Shown: positions 15,708 through 24,927, counted from the first letter of the stretch. The stretch is 33,887 bases of DNA from Paenibacillus humicus NBRC 102415 (GCF_004000905.1 NZ_BIMD01000052.1:1-33887), one strand, 5' to 3'. Notes: generated by a model not told the origin, from the letters alone. A program made the numbers and translations.

Positions 15708-17596
15708 CAGGCTTTCCCCGCTGCCGTCACTCGATTATAGTGCTCCAGATGAACGAGCAGGATGGAAATATCCGCCGGGGTTACGCCGGAAATGCGGCTC
15801 GCTTGGCCGATGTTGAGCGGACGGATGGACGAGAGCTTCTGCTTCGCTTCCATGGCAAGGCCATGGACGATGCTGTAGTCGATTCCTTCCGGAATCTTCT
15901 TCTTCTCCATTTTGCCGAGACGTTCGACCTGAAGCAGCTGCTTATCGATATAACCCGCGTATTTGATCTGGATTTCGACCTGTTCCTTCATATCTGCTGT
16001 CAGCTCATATGGCGCCGCGGCCAGCGGTTCGATGATGGCATAGGACAGCTCCGGACGCCTGAGCAGGGTGAGGGCATCGGTCGTCGCCTGCAGCGGAGCC
16101 GAACCGGCCTGCTCCAGCAGCTTTTGAGCTTCTTCAGGACGAATCTTTACCGTCTTCAAGCGTGCCAGCTCCTCCTCGACACGGCCTTTCTTCACCTGGA
16201 ATTTGGCATGCCGCTCTTCCGTAATCAATCCGATCTCATAACCGGTCGGGGTCAGACGCAGGTCGGCATTGTCATGACGAAGCAGCAGGCGGTACTCCGC
16301 GCGCGATGTAAGCAGGCGGTAAGGCTCGTTCGTTCCCTTCGTCACGAGATCGTCGATCAGAACGCCGATATAGCCTTGGGAACGGTCAATGACGACCGGA
16401 TCCTTGCCCTGCACCTTGCGGGCTGCATTGATGCCGGCCATGATGCCTTGTCCAGCCGCCTCCTCATAGCCTGAGGTGCCGTTGATTTGGCCGGCGGTAA
16501 ACAGGCCCGGCAGCACCTTCGTCTCCAGGGAAGGCCACAGCTGGGTCGGCACGACGGCATCGTATTCGATGGCATAGCCGGTCCGCATCATCTCGACGTT
16601 TTCCAGGCCGGGAATCGAACGCAGAATGCTCAGCTGCACATCCTCCGGCATGCTCGTGGACAGCCCTTGCACGTAATACTCGGATGTGTCCTTGCCTTCA
16701 GGCTCAAGGAAAATCTGATGCTTCGGCTTGTCGGCGAAGCGAACGATCTTATCCTCGATGGAAGGACAGTAGCGCGGTCCCGTGCCCTCGATGACTCCGG
16801 AGAACATCGGCGCCCTATGCAGGTTGTCGTTGATGATTTTATGGGTATCCTCGGAGGTGTAGGTCAGCCAGCAAGGCAGCTGCTCGTTGTCGGCATATTC
16901 GGTTTCAAAGGAAAAGAACTGAGGGGTCGCATCCCCGGGCTGGATCTCCATCTTAGAAAAGTCGATGCTGTCCTTGTGGACGCGCGGCGGCGTGCCCGTC
17001 TTGAAGCGAACGAGCTCGAAGCCGTTCTCCTTGAGCGATTGGGACAGCTTGATCGACGGCTGCTGATTGTTCGGACCGCTTTCGTAGATCAGCTCGCCCA
17101 TGATGACCTTGCCGCGCAAATAGGTCCCGGTCGTAACGACGACCGACTTGGCGCGGTACTCGGCTCCGGTCTTCGTCACGACGCCGACGCAGGCTCCATC
17201 CTCGACGATCAGCTCCTCCGCCATCCCCTGGCGAAGCGTCAGATGCGGCGTTTCCTCGATCGTCTTTTTCATCATATGCTGGTACGAGAACTTGTCCGCC
17301 TGAGCTCGCAGCGCATGCACGGCCGGACCTTTCCCCGTATTCAGCATCCTCATTTGAATATAGGTCTTGTCGATATTGCGGCCCATCTCGCCGCCAAGCG
17401 CATCGATTTCGCGCACGACATGGCCTTTGGCCGGTCCGCCGATGGACGGGTTGCACGGCATGAATGCGACCATGTCCAGATTGATCGTGAGCAGCAGCGT
17501 CTCGCAGCCCATTCTCGCCGCAGCCAAAGCCGCTTCGCAACCCGCATGCCCCGCTCCGATCACAAGAACATCATATTGTCCTGCAGGGTAAGTCAT
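15707..17596 (-). CDS. mnmG: tRNA uridine-5-carboxymethylaminomethyl synthase subunit MnmG (GidA)
   Basis: 629 aa, ATG at 17596 with GGGAGG upstream. FAD-binding Rossmann motif [19 protein letters not shown] (12-30), family block [20 protein letters not shown], and [15 protein letters not shown]. The C-terminal helical domain has [20 protein letters not shown], which contacts MnmE. With MnmE it modifies the wobble uridine (U34) of certain tRNAs. It lies directly downstream of mnmE (170 bases) and is coupled to rsmG. A consensus DnaA box precedes it. Confidence 0.97.
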   Translation of the reverse strand: MTYPAGQYDVLVIGAGHAGCEAALAAARMGCETLLLTINLDMVAFMPCNPSIGGPAKGHVVREIDALGGEMGRNIDKTYIQMRMLNTGKGPAVHALRAQADKFSYQHMMKKTIEETPHLTLRQGMAEELIVEDGACVGVVTKTGAEYRAKSVVVTTGTYLRGKVIMGELIYESGPNNQQPSIKLSQSLKENGFELVRFKTGTPPRVHKDSIDFSKMEIQPGDATPQFFSFETEYADNEQLPCWLTYTSEDTHKIINDNLHRAPMFSGVIEGTGPRYCPSIEDKIVRFADKPKHQIFLEPEGKDTSEYYVQGLSTSMPEDVQLSILRSIPGLENVEMMRTGYAIEYDAVVPTQLWPSLETKVLPGLFTAGQINGTSGYEEAAGQGIMAGINAARKVQGKDPVVIDRSQGYIGVLIDDLVTKGTNEPYRLLTSRAEYRLLLRHDNADLRLTPTGYEIGLITEERHAKFQVKKGRVEEELARLKTVKIRPEEAQKLLEQAGSAPLQATTDALTLLRRPELSYAIIEPLAAAPYELTADMKEQVEIQIKYAGYIDKQLLQVERLGKMEKKKIPEGIDYSIVHGLAMEAKQKLSSIRPLNIGQASRISGVTPADISILLVHLEHYNRVTAAGKA

Positions 17597-17739
17597 GATT
17601 TTTTCCTCCCGAGCCGGAAAGGCGTTATTTGTCGCCCGCCTCTCCCTCTTTTATGAAAAGTGGTTTTCATTTACCAAGTTTCGACTTTCTTCCGCCGCAT
17701 CCGACCTCTTCTGCTGTCGCCTGCCGTATTCTATTGGCG

Positions 17740-17748
17740 TTATCCACA
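17740..17748. promoter_or_regulatory. Consensus DnaA box between mnmE and mnmG
   Basis: TTATCCACA, a perfect box, immediately followed by TGTGGATTG in opposite orientation, giving a near-palindromic pair. It lies 144 bases upstream of mnmG and 4.1 kb from dnaA. Confidence 0.7.
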
Positions 17749-17766
17749 TGTGGATTGCTCGCCGCA

Positions 17767-19146
17767 TCATTTCCCCAGACAAAACTGCGAGAAGATCTGA
17801 TCGATTAACGAATCTCCTGCCGTATCTCCGATGATCTCGCCGAGCAGCTCCCAAGCGGAGCGCACATCCAGCTGAACCATATCGATCGGAATGCCGTCCT
17901 CGGTCGCCGCAACAGCTTCGCTCAGCGCTTGGCTGGCTTTGTTGAGCAGCGAGATATGCCGGACATTGCTCACATAGGTCAGGTCCGCGCTCTCAAGCTG
18001 CCCTTCGAAGAACAGCTCGCGGATCGCTCCTTCGAGCGCTTCCAGACCTTCTTCCTCAAGCACCGACATCATGACGATCCGGCTATCCGGCAATGCGGCG
18101 GCCACCTCGTCCAGCTTCAGCCGAGCCGGCAGATCGCTTTTATTCACGATGACAACGACCTGGCGCCCGGTCAGCTTTGCGAGCAGCTCCCGTTCATCAT
18201 CATGAAGCGCCTCATTATGATTCAAAACAAGCAGCAGCAGATCGGCGTCCGCAGCCGCAGACCGGGACCGCTCCACTCCGATCCGCTCCACGACATCGGT
18301 CGTCTCGCGGATGCCAGCCGTATCGAGCAGCCGCAAAGGAATACCGGATAATGTAATGTATTCCTCAATAACATCTCGCGTCGTGCCGGGTATATCCGTC
18401 ACGATTGCCTTGCTTTCCTGGACAAGCGCGTTCAGAAGAGAGGACTTGCCCACATTGGGACGGCCGACGATGGCTGTCGTAATGCCTTCACGAAGAATCT
18501 TCCCTTCGGCGGCCGTCTTCAGCAGCCGGCGGATTTCTTCCATGGCGGAACCGCAGCTGTCCTTTATATAAGAAGAAGTCATTTCCGTCACGTCATGCTC
18601 CGGGTAATCAATGTTGACCTCGATATGGGCGAGCAGCTCGATCAATGTATGCCGCAGCGCCTTGATCTTCCGTGACAAAGTTCCTTCTGCCTGCTTCAAG
18701 GCGACTGAATAGGAACGATCGGACTTCGAGCGGATCAGGTCGATGACCGCTTCTGCTTGCGCCAAATCGATCCGGCCGTTGAGGAAGGCCCGCTTGGTGA
18801 ATTCGCCGGGCTCCGCCACTCGGACTCCCGGCTGCTCCAACACGAGCTCGAGAACTTTGCGCACCGCCACAAGTCCTCCATGCGCCCCGATCTCGACGAC
18901 ATCCTCCGCCGTGAAGGAACGGGGTCCCTTCATGACGGTCACCAGGACTTCCTCGATGATTTCGCCGCTCCCGGGAGCCGCGATATGGCCGTACGTCACC
19001 GTATGGCTCGGGGCGTCCGCAAGAGGAGTTCGTGATTTCAATATATTCGAAACGCTATCCACCGCTGCAGGTCCGCTGACGCGAATGACGGCAATGCCGC
19101 CTTCTCCCAGCGCGGTCGAGATCGCGGCAATTGTATCCTGTATCAT
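17767..19146 (-). CDS. mnmE: tRNA modification GTPase MnmE (TrmE/ThdF)
   Basis: 459 aa from ATG at 19146, with GGAAGGAA upstream; a longer frame to 19221 runs through the upstream terminator. N-terminal folate-binding domain (DTIAAISTALGEGGIAVIRVSG), helical domain, inserted G domain with GRPNVGKSSLLN, TTRD, DTAGI and NKSD. The C-terminal CxGK motif is FCLGK. It partners MnmG in U34 modification. Its usual upstream neighbour jag is absent; a terminator and spoIIIJ come directly before it. Length is standard. Confidence 0.97.
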   Translation of the reverse strand: MIQDTIAAISTALGEGGIAVIRVSGPAAVDSVSNILKSRTPLADAPSHTVTYGHIAAPGSGEIIEEVLVTVMKGPRSFTAEDVVEIGAHGGLVAVRKVLELVLEQPGVRVAEPGEFTKRAFLNGRIDLAQAEAVIDLIRSKSDRSYSVALKQAEGTLSRKIKALRHTLIELLAHIEVNIDYPEHDVTEMTSSYIKDSCGSAMEEIRRLLKTAAEGKILREGITTAIVGRPNVGKSSLLNALVQESKAIVTDIPGTTRDVIEEYITLSGIPLRLLDTAGIRETTDVVERIGVERSRSAAADADLLLLVLNHNEALHDDERELLAKLTGRQVVVIVNKSDLPARLKLDEVAAALPDSRIVMMSVLEEEGLEALEGAIRELFFEGQLESADLTYVSNVRHISLLNKASQALSEAVAATEDGIPIDMVQLDVRSAWELLGEIIGDTAGDSLIDQIFSQFCLGK

Positions 19147-19211
19147 GCTTTTCGATTCCTTCCGAGAGCCCCCAGATCTGAAAATTGAGCAAGGGTGCCC
19201 GTAATTATGGC

Positions 19212-19241
19212 AAAAAAGCAATGACTATAGAAGCCATTGCT
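19212..19241 (-). terminator. Intrinsic terminator between spoIIIJ and mnmE
   Basis: Stem AGCAATG/CATTGCT (19217-19223 with 19235-19241) followed leftward by six U residues. It lies 38 bases past the spoIIIJ stop. Confidence 0.8.
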
Positions 19242-19278
19242 GCCTGAAAATGGATTTGTGGTATGCCTGAACCGCGTA

Positions 19279-20109
19279 CTATTTGTTTTTTCCTTTTGCC
19301 GTTTTGGCCGGCGGCGCGGCAGCGGTTGCGACTTCTGCCTTCTTGTCGGCATTGCGCACGTAAAGGAAGTAGTTCTGGATGATCGTGTAGATGTTCGTGT
19401 AGATCCAGTACAGCGGAAGCGCCGAAGGGAAGCTCCAAGCCATGACCAGAATGAGGATCGGGAAGATCATCATGATGGAATTCATCATCGCCATCTGCGG
19501 GTTGTTCGGCTGCGTTTTCTGCATCATTTTGGTCTGGACGTAAGTCGTCAGAGCCGCAATGAACGGCAGGATATGCAGATGGTCGGGCTCGCCGAGCTTG
19601 AGCCACAGGAATTCATGGACACGGATGTCGGCGTTATAGTAAATGGAGTTGTACAAAGCAATGAAAATAGGCATCTGGACGATCAGCGGCAGACAGCCCG
19701 CCATCGGATTGACCTTGTTTTCCTGAAAGAGCTTCATCGTCTCTTCCTGCTGCTTCTGCGGGTTGTCCTTGTGTTTCTTTTTGATGTTGGCAAGCTCCGG
19801 CTGCAAGGCCTGCATCGCCTTGGAGCTGCGGTACTGCTTAATGGTAAGCGGCAGGATCAGCGTACGGACGAGGATAACCATCACGAGAATGGCGAGGCCG
19901 TATTGACCGTTGAACCAGGTCGCGAAATGGTCGAGTAAATACGAGAAGTAGTAAACGACGTACTGTTCCCACCAGTTGCCGTTCTGCAAATCCTCGGTGG
20001 TGGTGGTGTGGCTGTTATTCGGCATGCATCCCGAGAGGACGGCCACCATCAGCACCAGGCTGAGCATGACAAGCCACTTGCGTTTTGAAGCCAAACGGGA
20101 AAACAACAT
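19279..20109 (-). CDS. spoIIIJ: Membrane protein insertase YidC/SpoIIIJ
   Basis: 276 aa from ATG at 20109 with GAGGAG upstream. Lipoprotein signal peptide ending in lipobox LSGC (lipidated C28). The conserved five-helix insertase core follows: YFSYLLDHFATWFNGQYGLAILVMVILVRTLILPLT, GCLPLIVQMPIFIALYNSIYY, and TYVQTKMMQKTQPNNPQMAMM. The conserved positive groove residue R (in LVRTLILPLT) is present. The tail is Lys-rich. It inserts membrane proteins and in sporulators is needed for engulfment-stage signalling. No jag follows it, and the 290-base leader holds a duplicated hairpin instead of yidD. Confidence 0.95.
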   Translation of the reverse strand: MLFSRLASKRKWLVMLSLVLMVAVLSGCMPNNSHTTTTEDLQNGNWWEQYVVYYFSYLLDHFATWFNGQYGLAILVMVILVRTLILPLTIKQYRSSKAMQALQPELANIKKKHKDNPQKQQEETMKLFQENKVNPMAGCLPLIVQMPIFIALYNSIYYNADIRVHEFLWLKLGEPDHLHILPFIAALTTYVQTKMMQKTQPNNPQMAMMNSIMMIFPILILVMAWSFPSALPLYWIYTNIYTIIQNYFLYVRNADKKAEVATAAAPPAKTAKGKNK

Positions 20110-20170
20110 GTAAATCTCCTCTCTGAGAGCCTGTCGCAATTCAACCTAAACTATACCATATAATAGGGCC

Positions 20171-20338
20171 CAAGCAAAACGGACTTCATCATCAAATTAT
20201 GGTGAAGACGTTTGCGTTAGAGAAGAATAGATCGGTCCTGTTGCCGGGCGTTCTATTCTGACAAGCAAAACGGACTTCATCATCAATTTGCGCGGAGAAG
20301 AATAGATCCGCCTGTGCTGCCGGGCGTTCTTCTTCTCC
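20171..20338 (-). repeat. Imperfect tandem duplication of a hairpin-bearing unit between rnpA and spoIIIJ
   Basis: A 25-base block starting CAAGCAAAACGGACTTC recurs at 20171-20195 and 20262-20286. AGAAGAATAGATC recurs at 20221-20233 and 20296-20308, and GCCGGGCGTTCT also recurs in both units. Copy 2 is about 16 bases shorter. Each unit ends in a hairpin around the GCCGGGCG block. The arms differ between copies: AGAATAGA/TCTATTCT (20224-20231 with 20252-20259), and GGAGAAGAA/TTCTTCTCC (20294-20302 with 20330-20338). Stem pairing is kept although the sequence changed. Confidence 0.75.
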
Positions 20339-20397
20339 CGTTTCCGATGTAGGAACAGGCAGCTTGTCCGTCCGCCGCTTGCCGGGCGGCCTCGCCG

Positions 20398-20742
20398 TCA
20401 GCGAGGCTTCAGCAGGCCAGCCTTGCGCAAAACATGCAGCACGCTGCGCTCCAGCTCCTTCGACGATTTGTCGACGGCTCCCGCCCGGACGATCAGAATC
20501 AGGTCGGTCTTCTCCTTGATTTCATCCGTATGAGCGCGAACGATTTCTTTCAGCACCCGGCGCATGCGGTTGCGCACGACGGCATTGCCGATCTTCTTGC
20601 TGGCGGAGATGCCGAGGCGGAACGGTTCCGCCTTCGGCTGCCTGGACCAGTATACGACCAGCTGCCCATTGGCGAACGATTTGCCTCCCCGATAGGTGCG
20701 GGAGAAATCCTCGCGTTTTCTGAGCCGTAGTTTTCTCTGCAT
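20398..20742 (-). CDS. rnpA: Ribonuclease P protein component
   Basis: 114 aa, ATG at 20742. Basic protein with the RnpA signature RLGISASKKIGNAVVRNRMRR and N-terminal LRLRKREDFSRTYRGGKSF. It binds the RNase P RNA and helps cleave pre-tRNA 5' leaders. Normally co-transcribed with rpmH just upstream. Here 239 bases and a strong terminator lie between the two, so read-through or a separate promoter must supply it. Confidence 0.96.
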   Translation of the reverse strand: MQRKLRLRKREDFSRTYRGGKSFANGQLVVYWSRQPKAEPFRLGISASKKIGNAVVRNRMRRVLKEIVRAHTDEIKEKTDLILIVRAGAVDKSSKELERSVLHVLRKAGLLKPR

Positions 20743-20878
20743 TTCTCACCGACTCCGTGCGTTGTTAGTTTCAGTATATCCAACTTGGGGCATGCGCAGG
20801 CATGCCGGACGCACCCTCCGCAAGAAGAACAGCTATCCGGCAGATACGCCCCGCATCAAGCAACGGACATCCGGGCAG

Positions 20879-20902
20879 AAAAAAAGACCACTAGCGTGGT
20901 CT
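20879..20902 (-). terminator. Intrinsic terminator between rpmH and rnpA
   Basis: GACCAC, TAGC, GTGGTC (20886-20891 with 20896-20901) followed leftward by a run of seven U residues. It lies 80 bases past the rpmH stop and may attenuate rnpA. Confidence 0.85.
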
Positions 20903-20981
20903 CCTCTCTCCAGCCATTGCCCCAGAGGGCGGTCGGCGTGGCAGGCGAAATCCCCGGTAATAAGGGGAATGCCCTTTTGTA

Positions 20982-21116
20982 TTATGCGCTCAGAACGCTG
21001 CGGCCCTTCTTGCGACGGGCTGCCAGCACTTTGCGGCCGTTTTTCGAGCTCATGCGCTTGCGGAATCCGTGTACCTTTTTGCGCTTGCTTACGTTCGGTC
21101 TGAAAGTCGGTCTCAT
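20982..21116 (-). CDS. rpmH: 50S ribosomal protein L34
   Basis: 44 aa, translated by hand: [20 protein letters not shown], then [20 protein letters not shown], then VLSA. ATG at 21116, TAA at 20982-20984, strong GGGGAGGTG ribosome site. L34 is a very basic structural protein of the large subunit. First leftward gene from the origin, divergent from dnaA, with a good sigma-A promoter about 140 bases upstream. Length matches the universal 44-residue form. Confidence 0.97.
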   Translation of the reverse strand: MRPTFRPNVSKRKKVHGFRKRMSSKNGRKVLAARRKKGRSVLSA

Positions 21117-21253
21117 AATCTATTGCACCTCCCCGATCGGTATATCTTCGTCCTCACTCGGGCATCTGCCGCAGCGGACCGAGGCAGAACCCGGGGACGA
21201 CTGTCTATCCGAAGTTGCCCTTACGTCATCCCGAGTTAAAAACGCCTTTTTCC

Positions 21254-21282
21254 ATTTAACCATGCAGACATGCGAAAGTCAA
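21254..21282 (-). promoter_or_regulatory. sigma-A promoter of rpmH
   Basis: Minus-strand TTGACT (21282-21277), 17-base spacer, TTAAAT (21259-21254), with an upstream TGG giving an extended -10. Confidence 0.75.
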
Positions 21283-21312
21283 CCTGAACATGATCCTCCT
21301 TCCTCAGAGGCC

Positions 21313-21755
21313 TGTGTATAACTATCCTCAGATCGCTTCATCTATATAGCGTTTCGGTTTTCGTTCCGTTTTTCGACGCTTTTCGTCTTTTTTCGCTGTG
21401 GAAAGGCATACCGGCCATCATCGGCTGTGGATAACGAAGAATGTCGCGGCTGTCGGCGAAATTTAGTAACATGTGAATAATTAACAGGACTGGTGGCGGA
21501 TGCTGTCGAATTTGCGCACAGGCTGTTAACAATATCTAGTGCTGTAGATAACCTTTGTACACAAGGACTTGGGATTGTGGATAATATTCTCCAACTCGTT
21601 GAAATAGCGCCTTTCTTTTGCTATGATAGATTTGTTTTTGTTGTGGACGGATGCAGTGCCGGCAGTTACTTATCAACAACCTGTGGATAACATTGTGAAC
21701 AACATTATCCCCTTATGCATAACCTTCATCAACAAGTCCTTGCATCTGTGGATGA
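21313..21755. promoter_or_regulatory. oriC, upstream DnaA-box cluster (rpmH-dnaA intergenic)
   Basis: Three perfect TGTGGATAA boxes at 21426-21434, 21576-21584 and 21682-21690. One-mismatch boxes lie at 21313-21321, 21543-21551, 21670-21678 (opposite orientation) and 21747-21755. The perfect boxes share one orientation. Together with the dnaA-dnaN gap this makes a bipartite Bacillus-type origin. The whole 713-base rpmH-dnaA interval contains no credible gene; its short open frames lack ribosome sites. Confidence 0.92.
21599..21627 (+). promoter_or_regulatory. sigma-A promoter of dnaA
   Basis: TTGAAA (21599-21604), 17 bases, TATGAT (21622-21627). The expected start near 21634 gives a leader of about 195 bases. 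DnaA boxes at 21576-21584 and 21682-21690 flank it, consistent with DnaA autorepression. Confidence 0.75.
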
Positions 21756-21829
21756 GGACTCACCCCGATAGATCCATTTTTTGACCTTTATCGAACCAAT
21801 CGTTACGACAGGGATAGGAGTGACCGTCT

Positions 21830-23182
21830 GTGGACAGCCATACTGTGGATCTGTGGCAGCAAGTGCTGTCAGTCATCCAAACCAAATTGAGCAAACCGAG
21901 CTTCGACACCTGGTTCAAGGCGACGAAAGCCAATTTCTCGGATGACGGACTCCTCATCGTGACGGCGCCGACGACGTTTGCGGTCGAATGGCTGGAGAGC
22001 CGCTACACGAAGCTGGTCAGATCCACTGTATCGGATTACATCGGACGCTCTGTTGACGTCCGTTTTGTCATTGAGGAAAACCGGCCGCCCGAACCGGCTG
22101 CGCCGGCCATCCCGACGGCCAAAGTGGCCCCATCATCATCCGAAGAGCCCTTTTCCAACATGCTCAATCCGAAATACACGTTCGACACCTTCGTGATCGG
22201 CGCCAACAACCGATTCGCCCATGCCGCCTCTCTCGCGGTCGCCGAAGCGCCGGCAAAAGCCTACAATCCGTTATTCCTCTACGGGGGCGTCGGCCTGGGG
22301 AAAACCCACTTGATGCACGCGATCGGCCATTACATCATGGAGCACAACCCGAGCACCAAGGTGATGTACATTTCTTCCGAGAAATTCACCAATGAATTCA
22401 TCAATGCGATCCGGGACAACCGGGGCGAGAGCTTCCGCAACAAATACCGGAATATCGACGTTCTCTTGATTGACGATATCCAGTTCCTGGCCGGCAAGGA
22501 CGGGACCCAGGAGGAATTTTTCCATACGTTCAACGCCCTGCACGAGGAGCGCAAGCAGATCGTCATCTCCAGCGACCGGACGCCGAAGGAAATCCCGACC
22601 TTGGAAGAGAGGCTTCGTTCCCGCTTCGAATGGGGACTCATCACGGATATCCAGCCGCCGGATCTCGAGACCAGGATCGCCATTCTTCGCAAGAAGGCCA
22701 AAGCCGAGAACCTCGACATTCCGAATGAAGCCATGATCTACATCGCCAACCAGATCGATACGAACATCCGCGAGCTGGAAGGCGCTCTCATCCGCGTCGT
22801 CGCCTATTCTTCCCTCATCAACGAGGATATTTCCTCGCATCTGGCTGCGGAGGCGCTCAAGGACATCATTCCATCGACGCGGCCGAAAATGATCACCATC
22901 CTGGACATCCAGCAGCGGGTAGGAGAGTTTTACGGCCTCAAAATGGATGAATTCAAGGCGCGCAAGCGTACGAAGGCGGTTGCTTATCCAAGGCAGATCG
23001 CCATGTACCTGTCCCGTGAGCTGACGGACTATTCGCTGCCCAAGATCGGCGAAGCTTTCGGCGGCCGGGACCATACGACCGTCATCCACGCCCATGAGAA
23101 AATCTCCAAGCAGCTCAAGATCGACCAGGAGCTGTTCAAGGTCATTCAGAATTTGACGGAAAAAGTCAAAAACCACATGTAG
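21830..23182 (+). CDS. dnaA: Chromosomal replication initiator DnaA
   Basis: 450 aa, GTG start at 21830 with AGGAGTG upstream. Domain I (1 to about 80) binds DnaD/SirA-type partners, followed by a short Pro/Ala-rich linker (domain II, about 85-108). The AAA+ domain has Walker A GGVGLGKT (152-159), Walker B LLIDDIQF and sensor motif [20 protein letters not shown]. Domain IV has the DNA-binding signature [11 protein letters not shown] (411-421). It unwinds oriC and regulates transcription. It precedes dnaN as usual. Confidence 0.99.
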   Translation: MDSHTVDLWQQVLSVIQTKLSKPSFDTWFKATKANFSDDGLLIVTAPTTFAVEWLESRYTKLVRSTVSDYIGRSVDVRFVIEENRPPEPAAPAIPTAKVAPSSSEEPFSNMLNPKYTFDTFVIGANNRFAHAASLAVAEAPAKAYNPLFLYGGVGLGKTHLMHAIGHYIMEHNPSTKVMYISSEKFTNEFINAIRDNRGESFRNKYRNIDVLLIDDIQFLAGKDGTQEEFFHTFNALHEERKQIVISSDRTPKEIPTLEERLRSRFEWGLITDIQPPDLETRIAILRKKAKAENLDIPNEAMIYIANQIDTNIRELEGALIRVVAYSSLINEDISSHLAAEALKDIIPSTRPKMITILDIQQRVGEFYGLKMDEFKARKRTKAVAYPRQIAMYLSRELTDYSLPKIGEAFGGRDHTTVIHAHEKISKQLKIDQELFKVIQNLTEKVKNHM

Positions 23183-23208
23183 GCGCCTCTCAAGCAGAGA
23201 TCGCCATC

Positions 23209-23365
23209 CGTGGATAAGTCCTATACGAATAGCCAAGCCTATGCACACTCTGTACACATGTGGATAGGCTTCTGCCATCGGCGAAAACAGGGCTTATCCA
23301 CATATCCACCGCCCCTACGACTACTACTGCTGTTATTCTTTAAAAAAACATCATCTAAAAAAGAC
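23209..23365. promoter_or_regulatory. oriC, downstream unwinding region with DnaA-trios (dnaA-dnaN intergenic)
   Basis: Boxes CGTGGATAA (23209-23217) and TGTGGATAG (23259-23267) each have one mismatch; TTATCCACA (23294-23302) is perfect, followed by TATCCACC. A GC cluster (CCGCCCC) follows, then uninterrupted triplets CTA CGA CTA CTA CTG CTG (23315-23332) and TTA, then A/T-rich DNA with a run of seven A. This is the layout of the B. subtilis basal unwinding system: box pair, GC cluster, DnaA-trios, DUE. Confidence 0.88.
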
Positions 23366-23398
23366 GAATCACGTCGAATGCCGCCCAAGGAGGAACGC

Positions 23399-24541
23399 AT
23401 GAAACTCACCATCTCCAAAAACGAACTCAACGACGCTATCCAACAAGTGGCCAAGGCTGCATCGGTACGTCCTGCCATTCCAATACTTGGTGGAATCAAG
23501 ATCGACGTCACCCACCAGGGAGTCACCTTGACGGCTAGCGACACCGATATTTCCATCCAGAGCTTCATTCCAGCCGAAACGGATGAGCTTGTCGTCGCCA
23601 AGGTGGATAAGCCGGGCAGCGTCGTGATGCCGGCCAAGTTTTTTGTGGAGATCATCCGCAAGCTTCCTGCAGAAGAAGTGCAGATCGAGGTGGGCGAGCA
23701 TTATCAGACGCTGATTCGTTCCGGTTCAACGGATATCCAGATGGTCGGACTCGATCCCGAGGAATTCCCCGTCCTTCCTTCCGTCGAAGAAGACGAAGTG
23801 CTCCAGCTACCGGGCGATCTTCTCAAGGCGATGGTCAGGCAGACCGTATTCTGCGCTTCGACCAGCGAACAGACTCCCGTTCTGACCGGAGTGCTCTGGA
23901 ACCTGATCGAAGGCCAGCTGAAGTTCGTCGCCACCGACCGCCATCGTCTAGCCAGCCGCCTGGCTCAGGTTGAGACTCCGGACAGCTACAAGCTGACCAA
24001 TATCGTCATCGCCGCCAAGACGATGGTCGAGCTGTCAAAGCTCGTGCCGGACGGATCCGGACTTGTGGATATCGTCGTCGCCAGCAACCAGGTGCTTTTC
24101 CGCCTGGGGCACACCCTCTTTTACAGCCGCATGCTGGACGGAACCTATCCCGATACTTCCAAGATTATTCCGCAATCGTTCAAAACAGAACTCGTCCTCG
24201 AAACGCGCAAGCTGATTGATGCGATGGAACGCGCCTACTTGATGTCGCGGGAAGAAAAAACGAATATCGTCCGTCTTGTGACCCTCGACAACGGCAACAT
24301 CGAAATATCGTCCAGCTCGCAGGAGCTCGGACGCGTAACCGAGCAGCTTGAGGTCATCCGCCAGAACGGCGAGCCGCTCCGCATCGCCTTCAACTCCAAA
24401 TACATGCTGGACACGCTGAAAGTCATCGACAGCGAGCAGCTCATAATCAGCTTCACCGGCGCCATGAGCCCGATCATCATCCGCCCCGCGGATCATGACA
24501 ACAGCCAGTACATCATTCTGCCTTACCGCACGACGAACTGA
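23399..24541 (+). CDS. dnaN: DNA polymerase III sliding clamp (beta subunit)
   Basis: 380 aa from ATG at 23399 with AAGGAGG upstream. A longer frame to 23210 runs through the origin unwinding region and is not coding. Three clamp domains: MKLTISKNELNDAIQQVAKAAS at the start, FVATDRHRLASRL in domain II, and the C-terminal partner-binding pocket near IRPADHDNSQYIILPYRT. It forms a ring that tethers polymerase to DNA and recruits repair and regulatory proteins. It follows dnaA across the origin and is followed by a GC-rich terminator-like hairpin. Confidence 0.98.
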   Translation: MKLTISKNELNDAIQQVAKAASVRPAIPILGGIKIDVTHQGVTLTASDTDISIQSFIPAETDELVVAKVDKPGSVVMPAKFFVEIIRKLPAEEVQIEVGEHYQTLIRSGSTDIQMVGLDPEEFPVLPSVEEDEVLQLPGDLLKAMVRQTVFCASTSEQTPVLTGVLWNLIEGQLKFVATDRHRLASRLAQVETPDSYKLTNIVIAAKTMVELSKLVPDGSGLVDIVVASNQVLFRLGHTLFYSRMLDGTYPDTSKIIPQSFKTELVLETRKLIDAMERAYLMSREEKTNIVRLVTLDNGNIEISSSSQELGRVTEQLEVIRQNGEPLRIAFNSKYMLDTLKVIDSEQLIISFTGAMSPIIIRPADHDNSQYIILPYRTTN

Positions 24542-24564
24542 CGGGCAGCCGGTGCGGCCAGCAG

Positions 24565-24609
24565 GCGGACGATCCCGCGCATTCGCGCACGGACCGTCCG
24601 CTTCTTTTG
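24565..24609 (+). terminator. Probable terminator after dnaN
   Basis: GCGGACG (24565-24571) pairs with CGTCCGC (24595-24601) around a GC-rich inner loop, then TTCTTTTG. Moderate strength; yaaA starts 40 bases later and may still be read through. Confidence 0.5.
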
Positions 24610-24648
24610 TTCCGACCCCTTTTTCACCATTCCAAGGAGGGCATCGCC

Positions 24649-24864
24649 ATGAAAACGATCACGATCAAGACCGAATACATCGCTCTCGGCCAATTCCTCA
24701 AACTGGCCGATTGCATCGATTCCGGAGGACAGGCCAAGTTCTTTCTCCAGGAATACGCCGTTCTCATCAACGAAGAGCCGGACAATCGGCGGGGACGCAA
24801 GCTGTATGACGGGGACAAAGTCGAAGTAGAGGGGTTCGGGGCTTTCCAGGTTCAGAGATCATGA
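24649..24864 (+). CDS. yaaA: S4-domain protein YaaA/RlbA
   Basis: 71 aa from ATG at 24649 with AAGGAGG upstream. A single S4 RNA-binding domain: YIALGQFLKLADCIDSGGQAKFFLQEYAVLINEEPDNRRGRKLYDGDKVEV. The family is a small ribosome-associated S4-like protein found between dnaN and recF in Bacillales. Precise role unproven here. It is 63 bases before recF on the same strand. Confidence 0.92.
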   Translation: MKTITIKTEYIALGQFLKLADCIDSGGQAKFFLQEYAVLINEEPDNRRGRKLYDGDKVEVEGFGAFQVQRS

Positions 24865-24927
24865 ACTCGTCTCGCCGTGTAGTGTCCGCCCTACGCGGAC
24901 AAGGCTTCAGCCAGGAGGATTGAACAG

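Noticed and set aside
16487-17656. 389-codon rightward frame over mnmG
   Set aside because: Antisense shadow; Arg/His/Asp-rich composition typical of the reverse strand of GC-rich genes.
21781-21809. TTGACC-N17-TACGAC as the dnaA promoter
   Set aside because: The -10 is poor and the start would fall at the ribosome site; TTGAAA-N17-TATGAT at 21599-21627 is far better.
23210-23398. Extended N-terminus of dnaN
   Set aside because: It would translate the DnaA boxes and unwinding region; AAGGAGG points to ATG at 23399.
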